Shown here piece after piece: positions 19,604-28,864 of a DNA stretch of 45,656 nucleotides (positions within the stretch are counted from its first letter, which is position 1; the number at the start of each line of letters is the position of its first letter). The stretch comes from Legionellaceae bacterium. GTDB taxonomy: Bacteria > Pseudomonadota > Gammaproteobacteria > Legionellales > Legionellaceae. The DNA lies in NCBI GenBank assembly GCA_029213075.1, contig JARGPO010000070.1, positions 1 to 45,656 of the forward strand, read 5' to 3'. The position numbers and the translations under genes are program-made. The notes beneath the pieces were generated by a model that was not told the DNA's origin, did no database searches, and saw only the letters and a list, made by a program, of their open reading frames with translations.

Positions 19604-21204
19604 GTTACGGTGAGGCACACACTACTGGAGATATAGAGCACGGTTCAGGTCAAGGAAAGGGAGTGTTCGGTTTTATTAAACGTTGGCTTTTTACAACAAA
19701 CCATAAGGATATTGGTACTTTATACTTGTGGCTAGCTCTAGCAAGCTTTTTTGTTGCCGGGGCTATGGCAATGGTTATTCGTGCTGAGCTTATTGTTCCT
19801 GGGCATCGTTTTGTTGATCCTAACTTCTTTAACCAAATGACCACTTTTCATGGTCTTATGATGCTGTTTGGGGTTGTTATGCCTGCATTTACAGGCATGG
19901 CTAATTGGCAAATACCAATGATGATTGGCGCACCAGACATGGCGCTTCCACGCCTAAATAACTGGAGCTTTTGGATCCTACCATTCGCCTTTGGATTGCT
20001 TATTTCAACAATGTTTCATGCTGGTGGCGGGCCAAACTTTGGTTGGACAATGTATGCTCCTCTATCGACTAGATTTGCTCCACCAAGTACTGATTTCATG
20101 ATCTTTTCCGTGCATTTAATGGGCCTATCTTCCATCATGGGCTCAATTAACATTATTGCCACAATCTTAAACTTACGTGCTCCTGGCATGACAATGATGA
20201 AGATGCCATTATTTGTCTGGACTTGGCTGATAACTGCATTTCTACTAATCGCAATTATGCCAGTTTTAGCAGGCGCTGTTACCATGATGTTGGCTGATAG
20301 ACACTTTGGTACTAGCTTCTTTGAAGCAGCCGGCGGCGGAGACCCAGTATTATTTCAACATATTTTCTGGTTCTTTGGCCATCCTGAAGTTTATGTACTT
20401 GTTCTTCCTGCATTTGGAGTTATATCTGAAGTTATCCCAACATTTAGCAGAAAAAAGCTATTTGGCTATAAGTTCATGGTTTATGCCGTTGGGGTTATTG
20501 CTGTTTTATCTTTCGTTGTTTGGGTTCACCACATGTTTACAACGGGAGTTCCACTTGGAGCTGAGTTATTTTTCATGTACACAACGATGTTAATTGCTGT
20601 ACCAACCGGGATAAAAGTATTTAACTGGGTTGGCACAATGTTCAAAGGATCTCTCACATTTGAAACACCAATGCTATTTGCAATTGCCTTTGTGATTTTA
20701 TTTACAATTGGTGGCTTTACAGGAATTATGCTCGCTCTAGTTCCAGCTGATTATCAATATCAAGATACCTATTTCGTGGTTGGCCATTTTCATTATGTTC
20801 TTGTTCCTGGCGTAATTTTCGCCTTATTTTCAGCAACATACTACTGGCTGCCAAAATGGACTGGTCACATGTACAATGAGCGTATGGGAAAATGGCATTT
20901 TTGGCTGTCAGTTATTTCTGTGAATCTAACTTTCTTCCCGATGCACTTCCTTGGCTTAGCTGGTATGCCAAGACGCATTCCAGATTATGCATTACAGTTT
21001 ACTAATTTTAACGTAGTTACATCGGTCGCCGCATTTATATTCGGGCTATCACAACTGCTGTTTTTAATTAACGTTTTTCGCACCGTACGTCATCATGGTG
21101 ATAAAGTTGGCAAGCAAGTATGGGAAAGTGCTGAGGGGCTTGAATGGACTCTTACATCTCCACCTCCATATCATAGCTTTGAAAAGCCTCCGATTATCAA
21201 ATAG
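19600..21204 (+). CDS. coxA: Cytochrome c oxidase subunit I
   Basis: CoxA is the 12-helix catalytic subunit that reduces O2 and pumps protons. All metal ligands are visible in the 534 residues: the low-spin haem His in TTFHGLMM, the CuB His and cross-linked Tyr in GHPEVYV, the His pair in WVHHMFTTG, and both haem His in GHFHYVLV. The Glu of HPEVY and the Lys of AVPTGIKVFNW mark the D and K proton channels of an A1-type enzyme. Translation is probably coupled to coxB through the ATGA overlap. Confidence 0.97.
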   Translation: MSYGEAHTTGDIEHGSGQGKGVFGFIKRWLFTTNHKDIGTLYLWLALASFFVAGAMAMVIRAELIVPGHRFVDPNFFNQMTTFHGLMMLFGVVMPAFTGMANWQIPMMIGAPDMALPRLNNWSFWILPFAFGLLISTMFHAGGGPNFGWTMYAPLSTRFAPPSTDFMIFSVHLMGLSSIMGSINIIATILNLRAPGMTMMKMPLFVWTWLITAFLLIAIMPVLAGAVTMMLADRHFGTSFFEAAGGGDPVLFQHIFWFFGHPEVYVLVLPAFGVISEVIPTFSRKKLFGYKFMVYAVGVIAVLSFVVWVHHMFTTGVPLGAELFFMYTTMLIAVPTGIKVFNWVGTMFKGSLTFETPMLFAIAFVILFTIGGFTGIMLALVPADYQYQDTYFVVGHFHYVLVPGVIFALFSATYYWLPKWTGHMYNERMGKWHFWLSVISVNLTFFPMHFLGLAGMPRRIPDYALQFTNFNVVTSVAAFIFGLSQLLFLINVFRTVRHHGDKVGKQVWESAEGLEWTLTSPPPYHSFEKPPIIK

Positions 21205-21217
21205 GCGCTAAAAAACT

Positions 21218-21751
21218 GTGCAAAAAAAACATGTGAAATTAGTTGGTATTCTTAGTGTATTAGTTATTGGTATGTTTGCCTTTGGCTTTGCACTAGTGCC
21301 AATTTACAATAGCCTATGCAAAGCGTTAGGAATTAATGGTAAAGTTACCCTTGAAGCAGTAAGTTACGACCCAAACAAAATGGTTGCTGATGATAGAGAA
21401 GTAGTAGTTGAGTTTATTGCCACTAATAATAGCGGCATTCCGTGGTCTTTCTATCCGAAAACACGTAAAATTAAAGTTCATCCTGGAGAAATAGCCAAAC
21501 TTGAGTTTTATGCTGAAAATAAAACCGATAGAAGGATGACTGTGCAAGCAATACCAAGTGTTACACCAGGGATTGCTGCTAAATATATTAAAAAAACCGA
21601 GTGTTTTTGTTTTACTCAGCAGACACTTGGAGGGCATGAAGCGATGGACATGCCCCTACTATTTCATCTGGACACAGATTTACCAAAAAATGTAAAAACA
21701 CTTACGTTAGCTTACACATTATTTGATGTAACTAGCAGAGTTCAAAACTAG
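21218..21751 (+). CDS. ctaG: Cytochrome c oxidase assembly protein CtaG/Cox11
   Basis: CtaG/Cox11 delivers copper to the CuB site of subunit I. The 177-residue protein has one N-terminal transmembrane helix (about 8-27) and a periplasmic beta-sandwich. The copper-binding CFCF motif is present (C129 and C131). The family pattern PIYNSLCKALGINGK follows the helix. The start is GTG, 13 bases after coxA. It lies between coxA and coxC, as is usual for such operons. Confidence 0.95.
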   Translation: MQKKHVKLVGILSVLVIGMFAFGFALVPIYNSLCKALGINGKVTLEAVSYDPNKMVADDREVVVEFIATNNSGIPWSFYPKTRKIKVHPGEIAKLEFYAENKTDRRMTVQAIPSVTPGIAAKYIKKTECFCFTQQTLGGHEAMDMPLLFHLDTDLPKNVKTLTLAYTLFDVTSRVQN

Positions 21752-21759
21752 GAGATTTT

Positions 21760-22629
21760 ATGGGAGCGCATAGCGGATATTATATCCCCTCACCAAGCCA
21801 CTGGCCTTTAGTAGGTTCGATTGGCCTAACAACAACTCTGGTTGGTGCTGGTTCTTGGCTACACTCGGATTGGTATGGCCCGTATGTTTTCACTGTCGGT
21901 CTATTTATACTTTTTAGCATGTTTTTTGGCTGGTTTGGCCAGGTTATCTATGAAAATGAAAAAGGTATCTATAACTTAAAAGTAGACCACTCTTTTCGTT
22001 GGGGAATGTGCTGGTTCATCTTTTCAGAAGTCTGTTTCTTTGGTGCTTTTTTTGGCGCACTTTTTGCTACTAGATATTTCGTCGTCCCACAGTTAGGTGG
22101 TGAGATACGGCCAATGACCCACTTAACTCTATGGCCTGACTTCCAAGCTATTTGGCCAGTTTTAACAAACCCTGATAACAATGTTTTTGTTGGAGCATAT
22201 GAATCCATGGGGGCATGGGGTCTCGCGGCTATTAACACTGTTATTCTTCTAACTTCTGGGATAACTGTAACTTGGGCACATTGGGCTCTGAAACTAAATA
22301 AACGCCGACAATTAGTCATTGGACTATTATTAACCGTTCTTCTAGGTATTAGCTTCTTAGCCTTGCAAGCACATGAGTACTATGATGCCTACACAGATAT
22401 GAACTTAACTCTTGATGCTGGAATATATGGTACAACATTCTTCATGCTAACAGGCTTTCATGGATTACATGTTACGATTGGCACGATAATGCTAATTGTT
22501 ATTTTAGTCCGCTCAATACTTGGACACTTCACACCAGAAAGACATTTTGCCTTTGAAGCTGTTGCTTGGTATTGGCATTTCGTGGATGTTGTATGGCTGT
22601 TCCTATTTGTTTTTGTTTATTGGTTGTAA
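21760..22629 (+). CDS. coxC: Cytochrome c oxidase subunit III
   Basis: Subunit III stabilises subunit I and supports long-term proton uptake. The 289-residue protein has seven predicted helices and family motifs such as the N-terminal YYIPSPSHWP, EVCFFGAFFGALF, LTGFHGLHVTIG and AVAWYWHFVDVVWLFLF. It starts 8 bases after ctaG and completes the structural set. The accessory genes often found next (SURF1, ctaA, ctaB) are not in this window. Confidence 0.96.
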   Translation: MGAHSGYYIPSPSHWPLVGSIGLTTTLVGAGSWLHSDWYGPYVFTVGLFILFSMFFGWFGQVIYENEKGIYNLKVDHSFRWGMCWFIFSEVCFFGAFFGALFATRYFVVPQLGGEIRPMTHLTLWPDFQAIWPVLTNPDNNVFVGAYESMGAWGLAAINTVILLTSGITVTWAHWALKLNKRRQLVIGLLLTVLLGISFLALQAHEYYDAYTDMNLTLDAGIYGTTFFMLTGFHGLHVTIGTIMLIVILVRSILGHFTPERHFAFEAVAWYWHFVDVVWLFLFVFVYWL

Positions 22630-22677
22630 TATTTGCCCGAAGAAGGTACAATATACGTTTGATTTGAGAGATTGAGT

Positions 22678-23577
22678 ATGACTATAAAAATTCTTATGTC
22701 TTGTATTGTCTTCTTGACACTTATTTGTATGCTGGGCATGCTCTATAAATACAAAAAAAACCCATCCGAAGAACTTAGTCTTAATGAAAAGATTAGATTA
22801 TTTGGTTGTGGAGTTTTAGCCTTCATTTCTGACACTCTTGGCGTAGGTAGTTTTATTGTTAATACCGCCTTGGCTAAGCTTTTAAAAACCTTCAAAGACG
22901 AAGAATTACCAGGAGCCAATAACGGTGCACAAGTTCTGCCTGGGGCTATATCAGCTTTTTTCTTTATTAAAGTAGTCGAGGTTGACCTTACAACACTTAT
23001 CGTACTAATTACTGGCACATGTATTGGTGGAATAATTGGCGGTGGTATTATGAGCCGGTTAAACAAACAAAGCGTTCGCTTAACAATGGTCGGATGCTTT
23101 AGCATAATTGCCGTTCTATTAATTTCGCGGAAGCTCAATATCCTACCTGTTGGCGGTGACGCTATTGCACTACATTCATGGAAACTAATCGCAGGCTTTG
23201 TAGGTATGATTGCCTGTGGAGCATTGAGCTCGGCTGGGGCAGGATTATTTGCCTTAGTTCAAGGGGTGTTGTTTGTTCTTGAAATGTCACCAATTGTTGC
23301 GTTCCCAATTATGATGGCAGCAGGCGCAATGCAACAACCTCTCACAACAATGATGTTCTTGAAGCAGGATAAAATACCGTTGAAAAAAACCCTAATTTTA
23401 ACGCTCGGTGGTTGTATTGGAGTTCTTATAGTCCTACCTATATTTAACTATATTACGGTTTCCTGGCTACACTCTTTGCTACTGACCATCCTAATTTATA
23501 ATATCTATGCGATAGGCAAAGCATATCTCAGTTCAAAATCTGAGAAGCTTACTCCGCTAGAACAAAAGGCGGCATAA
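22678..23577 (+). CDS. TSUP (TauE/SafE) family membrane permease
   Basis: This protein of about 299 residues has eight or so hydrophobic helices in the repeated pattern of the TSUP family. That family exports or imports small anions such as sulfite, sulfoacetate or thiosulfate. Motifs include the first-half SDTLGVGSF and NTALAKLLK and the glycine-rich GTCIGGIIGGGIMSRL. I prefer the ATG at 22678, with GAGAG seven bases before it, to a TTG two codons upstream. It lies 48 bases after coxC with no clear terminator, so it may share that transcript. The substrate cannot be told from sequence. Confidence 0.82.
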   Translation: MTIKILMSCIVFLTLICMLGMLYKYKKNPSEELSLNEKIRLFGCGVLAFISDTLGVGSFIVNTALAKLLKTFKDEELPGANNGAQVLPGAISAFFFIKVVEVDLTTLIVLITGTCIGGIIGGGIMSRLNKQSVRLTMVGCFSIIAVLLISRKLNILPVGGDAIALHSWKLIAGFVGMIACGALSSAGAGLFALVQGVLFVLEMSPIVAFPIMMAAGAMQQPLTTMMFLKQDKIPLKKTLILTLGGCIGVLIVLPIFNYITVSWLHSLLLTILIYNIYAIGKAYLSSKSEKLTPLEQKAA

Positions 23578-23581
23578 ATAC

Positions 23582-24061
23582 GTGAATGATGATGAACCAA
23601 GTAAATCGGAACTTAAGCGCCAGTCTACTGCTTTACAAAACATTGGAAAAGAGTTAGCAGATCTTAAACCAGAAATGTTAGAAAGATTAGAACTACCTGA
23701 GCCTCTTAAGTCAGAAGTTATCAAAGCTCGTTCAATAACAAGTCATGGCGCTTTAAAGCGCCAGTATCAGCTAATTGGTAAGCGGATGCGTGCCACTGAT
23801 TATGAAAGCATTATTAAGCAATATAGAGAAATGCAAGCAGCAAATAACTCCCAAACAGCTAATTTTCATCTGATTGAGAAATGGCGAGAAAAACTAATCA
23901 ACGAAGGGCGTGACGCTCTAACAGATTTTATCGAAACCTTTCAACCAAAAGATATTCAACACCTTAGACAACTAATTCAAAAAGCAGTCACCGAAAAAAA
24001 GGCGGATAAGTCAACTGGTGCAAGCAAATCACTATTTAGGTATATACGAGATTTTATATGA
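23582..24061 (+). CDS. darP: Ribosome biogenesis factor DarP (YjgA)
   Basis: DarP/YjgA (DUF615) is a small helical protein that helps late assembly of the 50S subunit around the 23S rRNA active site. The 159-residue product carries the family's N-terminal SELKRQSTALQNIGKELADL, the LPEPL turn and GALKRQYQLIGKRMR. The start is GTG, 4 bases after the TSUP gene. Its stop overlaps the rlmKL start (ATGA), and pairing it with a 23S rRNA methyltransferase makes functional sense. Confidence 0.92.
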   Translation: MNDDEPSKSELKRQSTALQNIGKELADLKPEMLERLELPEPLKSEVIKARSITSHGALKRQYQLIGKRMRATDYESIIKQYREMQAANNSQTANFHLIEKWREKLINEGRDALTDFIETFQPKDIQHLRQLIQKAVTEKKADKSTGASKSLFRYIRDFI

Positions 24062-26196
24062 CATTTTCAATTTTCATTAGCTGCCCTAGAGGATTAGAAT
24101 ATCTACTAGAAGATGAGGCGCGCGCTCTTGGCTTAACTATTTCGCGTGTTAGTCCGCAGGGTGTTTTTGGGGAAGCTTGCCTTGAAATAGTATATAAAAT
24201 TTGTATGTGGTCACGAATTGCAAATAGAGTGCAGTTGATACTATTTAGCGGTGAGGCACTAAATCAAAAGATGATCTATAACCTTTGTCATTCTTATGAC
24301 TGGTTGTCAGTATTTGATGTTGAAAAAACTATAGCTGTCGAATTTCATGGTGAATCAGAAGAAATAAACAATTCAATGTTTGGCGCACAATTAGTTAAAG
24401 ATGCTGTTGTCGATGTGTTTCGCGAACAAACAAATACCCGACCAATAATCGATAAAAATAACCCAGAAGTATTAATCCATGCTTACTTAAACAAAGACAC
24501 TCTAACCGTTAGCCTGGATATGACTGGATATAGTCTCCATCAACGAGGATATAGAGCCGAGAAAGGTCTTGCCCCTATCAAGGAAAACGTTGCGGCTGCC
24601 ATGTTAATGCGAGCAAAATGGCCGAGTCTTCTTGAAAAAGACTATAACCTCTACGACCCATTTTGCGGATCAGGAACAATTGTCATTGAGGCCGCTCTAA
24701 TGGCTGCCAATATTGCCCCAGGTCTTTTGCGTAACGATCAATCTTTCATTCATTGGCTACAACATGATGAGACCTTATGGGACAAGATTTGTAGAGATGC
24801 AATGCAGGAAGTAAAAAAACCTGGCGATAGAGTTAAATTTAGAGGATCAGACATAGATAAACGGGCTATTCAAATGGCCAAATCATGTGCTGAATTTGCT
24901 GGAGTTTCTGACTGGATAGAGTGGGAGGTTCTTGATTTCACTAATAACACCCAAGTTCCTGATTTTAATGGTCTACTAATTTGTAACCCTCCATACGGTG
25001 AAAGACTAGGTGATGAAAAGCAATTGGAATTACTATACCAACAAATGGGTCAACAGTTTCATAGTAATTTTCAAGGATGGCAGGCTTATGTCTTAACATC
25101 TAATCAAACACTTGCAAGATCAATTGGTCTGCGCGCAACAAAGCAATACACGTTATATAATGGCGCCTTAGAGTGCAAACTTTATTACTTTGAGTTAAAT
25201 TCTACAAATCAATACCGAACCTTCGATAGCTCATATAAGCTATCTCAAAATGCCGAAATGTTTGCTAATCGTCTTAAAAAGAATTATCAACACATAAAGA
25301 AATGGGCAAAGCGCAATAATATCTCTTGTTATAGAGTCTACGACGCTGATCTGCCAGAGTATTCCTATGCGATTGATATTTACAATGACCATGTGGTTTT
25401 ACAAGAATATAAAGCCCCTTCTTCAATTCCAGAGCATCAAGCAGAAAAACGCAGTATAGATGTTATAAATATTACTCCCACTGTTTTAGGTATTTCTCCA
25501 AAAAATATCTCTCACAAGCAACGCAAAAAACAAAAAGGCGATTTGCAATATAAAAAAATAGCAGAAAAAAACCATTATTTAAATATTTCTGAAGGTAATG
25601 CTCGCTTTAATGTTAACCTTAACGATTATTTAGATACTGGCATATTTCTAGACCACCGCTTATTACGATTGAAATTTGCCGAACTAAATCCAGGAGTTAA
25701 GTTTTTAAATTGTTTTTGTTACACAGGCACGGCAAGTGTTCACGCAGCGCTAGCAGGAGCAATTACTACTAACGTTGATTTATCTAACACATATTTAAAC
25801 TGGGCGACAGATAACTTTAAATTAAACTCACTAGACTACTCAAAACATCAATTCATACAGTTTGACTGCTTGGAATGGTTGAAAATAACCAAAGATCGTT
25901 TTGATGTAATATTTTTAGATCCTCCAAGCTTTTCTAACTCGAAACGTATGAGTGAAACTCTAGATATTCAACGAGATCATGAAGAACTTATTAAATCAGC
26001 AATGAAACTATTAAACACAGATGGAGTTTTATACTTTTCAACTAACCTTCGACAATTTAAATTATCCCCTAACATTGCCAATCAATATAACCTTATTGAT
26101 ATTAGCAAGGAAACAATTGATCTAGATTTTAAGAGAAATCAAAAAATCCATCAATGCTTCTTAGTTAGTAATTACGACAGCCCCATTAAAAAGTAG
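24058..26196 (+). CDS. rlmKL: 23S rRNA methyltransferase RlmKL
   Basis: RlmKL makes m2G2445 (N-terminal RlmL part) and m7G2069 (C-terminal RlmK part) in 23S rRNA (E. coli numbering). The 712-residue protein has a THUMP domain (about 45-160). The first methyltransferase follows, with DPFCGSGT (200-207) and the guanine-N2 motif NPPYGERLG (about 309). The second has CFCYTGTASVHAAL and LDPPSFSNSK (about 620). Length agrees with E. coli (702). Translation is probably coupled to darP. Confidence 0.96.
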   Translation: MTFSIFISCPRGLEYLLEDEARALGLTISRVSPQGVFGEACLEIVYKICMWSRIANRVQLILFSGEALNQKMIYNLCHSYDWLSVFDVEKTIAVEFHGESEEINNSMFGAQLVKDAVVDVFREQTNTRPIIDKNNPEVLIHAYLNKDTLTVSLDMTGYSLHQRGYRAEKGLAPIKENVAAAMLMRAKWPSLLEKDYNLYDPFCGSGTIVIEAALMAANIAPGLLRNDQSFIHWLQHDETLWDKICRDAMQEVKKPGDRVKFRGSDIDKRAIQMAKSCAEFAGVSDWIEWEVLDFTNNTQVPDFNGLLICNPPYGERLGDEKQLELLYQQMGQQFHSNFQGWQAYVLTSNQTLARSIGLRATKQYTLYNGALECKLYYFELNSTNQYRTFDSSYKLSQNAEMFANRLKKNYQHIKKWAKRNNISCYRVYDADLPEYSYAIDIYNDHVVLQEYKAPSSIPEHQAEKRSIDVINITPTVLGISPKNISHKQRKKQKGDLQYKKIAEKNHYLNISEGNARFNVNLNDYLDTGIFLDHRLLRLKFAELNPGVKFLNCFCYTGTASVHAALAGAITTNVDLSNTYLNWATDNFKLNSLDYSKHQFIQFDCLEWLKITKDRFDVIFLDPPSFSNSKRMSETLDIQRDHEELIKSAMKLLNTDGVLYFSTNLRQFKLSPNIANQYNLIDISKETIDLDFKRNQKIHQCFLVSNYDSPIKK

Positions 26197-26532
26197 CGCA
26201 TCATTCCGAGCGTAGCGAGGAATCTCCTTCAATAGCTGAGATATTAGTGTGTAACTGATATTTTTGAAATATATGGGATAGAATTACTCTAGACAGCTCA
26301 TATGGCCGCTGGTAGAATCCATCCTCTGCAATCCAAATAATCCTATAAGCTTTGACTTAGATCCAACGGAAAATTGCTAGGCTATGGAAATATTATTCAA
26401 TCTAGAATGGGTGATATGTTTAGAAGCCGGCTAGCTATATTTTTATTAGATTCTTTCGTCAATACTATGACGGCAACAAGGTATCTTGTTTATGTCAGGC
26501 CAGAACCAGCGTAACAATGATAAGGAAATTAG
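26197..26532. other. Intergenic region before the porin gene
   Basis: These 336 bases hold the small palindrome at 26203-26223 and no gene. The only promoter hint is TTGACT (26352-26357) with a poor TGCTAG box 17 bases on. A clear AAGGA site precedes the porin ATG at 26533. Confidence 0.5.
26203..26223. repeat. Short palindromic repeat (ATTCCGAG...AGGAAT type)
   Basis: ATTCC and GGAAT flank GAGCGTAGCGA just after the rlmKL stop. The sequence resembles a common dispersed palindrome of the form ATTCCGAGCGTAGCGAGGAAT that occurs in several gammaproteobacterial genomes. It differs from the CTTGT-loop family elsewhere in the window. Confidence 0.5.
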
Positions 26533-27492
26533 ATGATTAAGCTAAAAAATATACTTATAGCATCGTTTATTATGGCAAATAATGGTGCTGCGTTTTCTGG
26601 AACGATAGATTCCAAAGAAACAAAAACTTGGGTTATTGGTGGGCACGCACTATATCTTAAAACCCAGGTGGGCAATAACGGGCTACAGACAAAAAATACT
26701 GCTGCAGAACAAGACCCTTCTCTCGTTTCCACTCTTGGTTTAAACCCAGGATATTCCTTTGGTTTTCAGTTAGAAGGAACCTATCATCTTACGAAAGATA
26801 ATGATCTGAGCATAAACTGGTATCGCTTAAGATATTCTGATAGTGACTCTCACTATATTGAGCAACCAGGCGACTGGCCAGCTCCTTTTTCAATATACGG
26901 TCAAACATCACTGTCTTCAGGAGATACCACTGTTAAAATCAATAATCAATGGGATGCTGTTAATCTAGAATATGGTCACCGCATTCAGTTTGCTACCAAT
27001 GATAATGTACGTATTCATGCTGGTGCGCAATATGCTCGCGTTGCTGATTCTACGTTCTTTTCCGGGCAATTGAATTTTTCTGGGGTTAGTGGATTTAGAC
27101 AATTTAATTTTCATCCTGCTTTCAATGGTTTCGGTCCAAGAGTTGGCGTAGATTTAACTCATCACTTTGAAAGTCATTTAACAGCTTATATCAACGGAGC
27201 TGTCGCGGTGTTAGCTGGCTCTCATAAGGACCAAGCAAGCATGTCAAGAGTTGGTAACTATTTGACAAGTTATGTCAATAATACACTAGTTGTTCCCGAA
27301 GTAGATGGTAAAATAGGCTTGGCTTATACCCATCAGTTAGCTCAGGGCGAACTATCTTTGGATATAGGATGGTTATGGGTTAATTATATTGATGCACTTG
27401 CTGCCCCCGTATATCCAGTGTTATTAGGAAAATTTGGAGCCCAAGGTGCTTATTTTGGTCTCAAATGGAAGGTTGTTCAGCATAAATTATAG
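26533..27492 (+). CDS. Legionella-type major outer membrane protein
   Basis: This 319-residue protein matches the Legionella outer membrane protein family (PF05150 type). A signal peptide ends near AAFSG (about 23). A beta-barrel pattern of alternating hydrophobic strands follows, including GYSFGFQLEGTYHLT, WDAVNLEYGHRIQF and the porin-like glycine and aromatic residues (FGPRVGVDLTHHF). The C-terminus ends in an aromatic/basic strand (AYFGLKWKVVQHKL). It should form a pore in the outer membrane and, in Legionella, related proteins are abundant and bind host factors. It is a main reason for placing the window in Legionellales. Confidence 0.8.
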   Translation: MIKLKNILIASFIMANNGAAFSGTIDSKETKTWVIGGHALYLKTQVGNNGLQTKNTAAEQDPSLVSTLGLNPGYSFGFQLEGTYHLTKDNDLSINWYRLRYSDSDSHYIEQPGDWPAPFSIYGQTSLSSGDTTVKINNQWDAVNLEYGHRIQFATNDNVRIHAGAQYARVADSTFFSGQLNFSGVSGFRQFNFHPAFNGFGPRVGVDLTHHFESHLTAYINGAVAVLAGSHKDQASMSRVGNYLTSYVNNTLVVPEVDGKIGLAYTHQLAQGELSLDIGWLWVNYIDALAAPVYPVLLGKFGAQGAYFGLKWKVVQHKL

Positions 27493-27729
27493 GTTAAAGT
27501 GCTATCTCTAGCAATTTCTAGTGAGTTTATGACTTAACGCATCATAAAATGATTGAGAACAGGGTGGTTGGACCTGTTAAAGAGTATCTTTTGAGCTTAG
27601 AAGTATAGGTAAACTAGTTTATAGAGTTGAGCCACATTTTAGAAATAAAGTAATGTGAGTCGAATCCTCTTGCTATGTACTACCTATATAAACTATATTT
27701 TATATATAATGTTTAACTAACTGAATAAT

Positions 27730-28839
27730 ATGACTAAATATGCTTTATATCTTGCTGGAGGTGGAGCACGGGGTGCTTATCAAGCTGGCGTACTTAAAGC
27801 TGTGCACCATATAGTAGCAACTAAAACCATACCTTTTACCATGATAAGTGGGGTAAGTGTAGGCGGTATTAATGGCTCTATTCTAGCTGAGTATGCCGAC
27901 GACTTTGCAGGTGCAATCAATAAGCTTGAAAGCCTATGGAGTGAAATTCACTGTGACCAAATTTTTAGTTCTAAAAACTATGATCTTAGTAAATCATTGC
28001 TAAGAAATCTAAGCCACCTATTTATTAAAGGTCCACAGCCAACGCACCTTCTAGACACTATGCCACTGCATTCGTTTGTAAAAAATAATATTAACTTTGA
28101 CATAATTAAAGAAAACATTGCGGCCAACAAATTAGAAACCATGGAAATTATCAGTCACTGTTATGAAACACAACAGACTGTATCATTCTATCAACATCAT
28201 CAACCACATTTTGATGATTGGTTTTACCCACGGCACATTAGCCAAAGGGTTGGTATGAACAGTGAACATATTCTTGCATCAACTGCCCTACCACTATTTT
28301 TCCCAACCATACAAATAGAAGGAGATCATTATGGTGATGGTGGTATGGGTTTAATCTCACCACTTCGGGGAGCATTAAAGTTTAAATATCAAAAAATAAT
28401 GGTTATTGGCACTAGAAATTTTCGTGGTTTTCATGAACCTGAACAATTAAAGACTAGAGACATTGGTTTTGCTCACGTTTTAGGTAGCATGCTTAATGGC
28501 ATCTTTCTTGATAATTTAGATAGAGATATTGAGCTAATTAATAGAATGAATGATGTAACCGAGCAACTTTCTATTTGGAAAAAGCGCTCCTCACCTTGGC
28601 TTCCTGTTGATATACTTCATCTAAGGCCAAGTGACGATGTATCGAAAATTGCTCAATCAAATTATGATACTATGCCAGCCCTGCTCAGGATGTTACTAAA
28701 CTTGCTTGGCGCCAAAAGTCATTCTGGTGATTTATTAAGTTTCTTGTTGTTTGAGAAAGTATTTACCAAATATTTATTCGAACTAGGCTATAAAGACACA
28801 ATAAATTCAGCAGACTCAGTTACTGATTTTTTTAAGTAA
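27730..28839 (+). CDS. Patatin-like phospholipase
   Basis: Patatin-like enzymes are serine acyl hydrolases with a Ser-Asp dyad. The 369-residue protein has the oxyanion-hole motif GGGARGAYQAGV (about 10-21), the nucleophile elbow GVSVG (Ser43) and the catalytic Asp in DGG (Asp203). There is no signal peptide, so it is either cytosolic or exported by a non-Sec route. Legionella relatives with this fold include secreted effectors, so that is possible, but housekeeping bacterial patatins are also common. It has a weak ribosome binding site and an A/T-rich upstream region with a TATAAT box at 27705-27710. Confidence 0.85.
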   Translation: MTKYALYLAGGGARGAYQAGVLKAVHHIVATKTIPFTMISGVSVGGINGSILAEYADDFAGAINKLESLWSEIHCDQIFSSKNYDLSKSLLRNLSHLFIKGPQPTHLLDTMPLHSFVKNNINFDIIKENIAANKLETMEIISHCYETQQTVSFYQHHQPHFDDWFYPRHISQRVGMNSEHILASTALPLFFPTIQIEGDHYGDGGMGLISPLRGALKFKYQKIMVIGTRNFRGFHEPEQLKTRDIGFAHVLGSMLNGIFLDNLDRDIELINRMNDVTEQLSIWKKRSSPWLPVDILHLRPSDDVSKIAQSNYDTMPALLRMLLNLLGAKSHSGDLLSFLLFEKVFTKYLFELGYKDTINSADSVTDFFK

Positions 28840-28864
28840 TATTAGGGATTGTTGGACAATTAAC

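Noticed and set aside
26352-26380. TTGACT with a TGCTAG box 17 bases away, upstream of the porin gene
   Set aside because: The -35 box is fair but the -10 is poor and it lies about 150 bases from the start codon. The support is too weak to list as a promoter.
27635-27660. Small hairpin CACATT...AATGTG between the porin and patatin genes
   Set aside because: A 6-bp A/T-rich stem with a 13-base loop and no T run is not enough for a terminator call.
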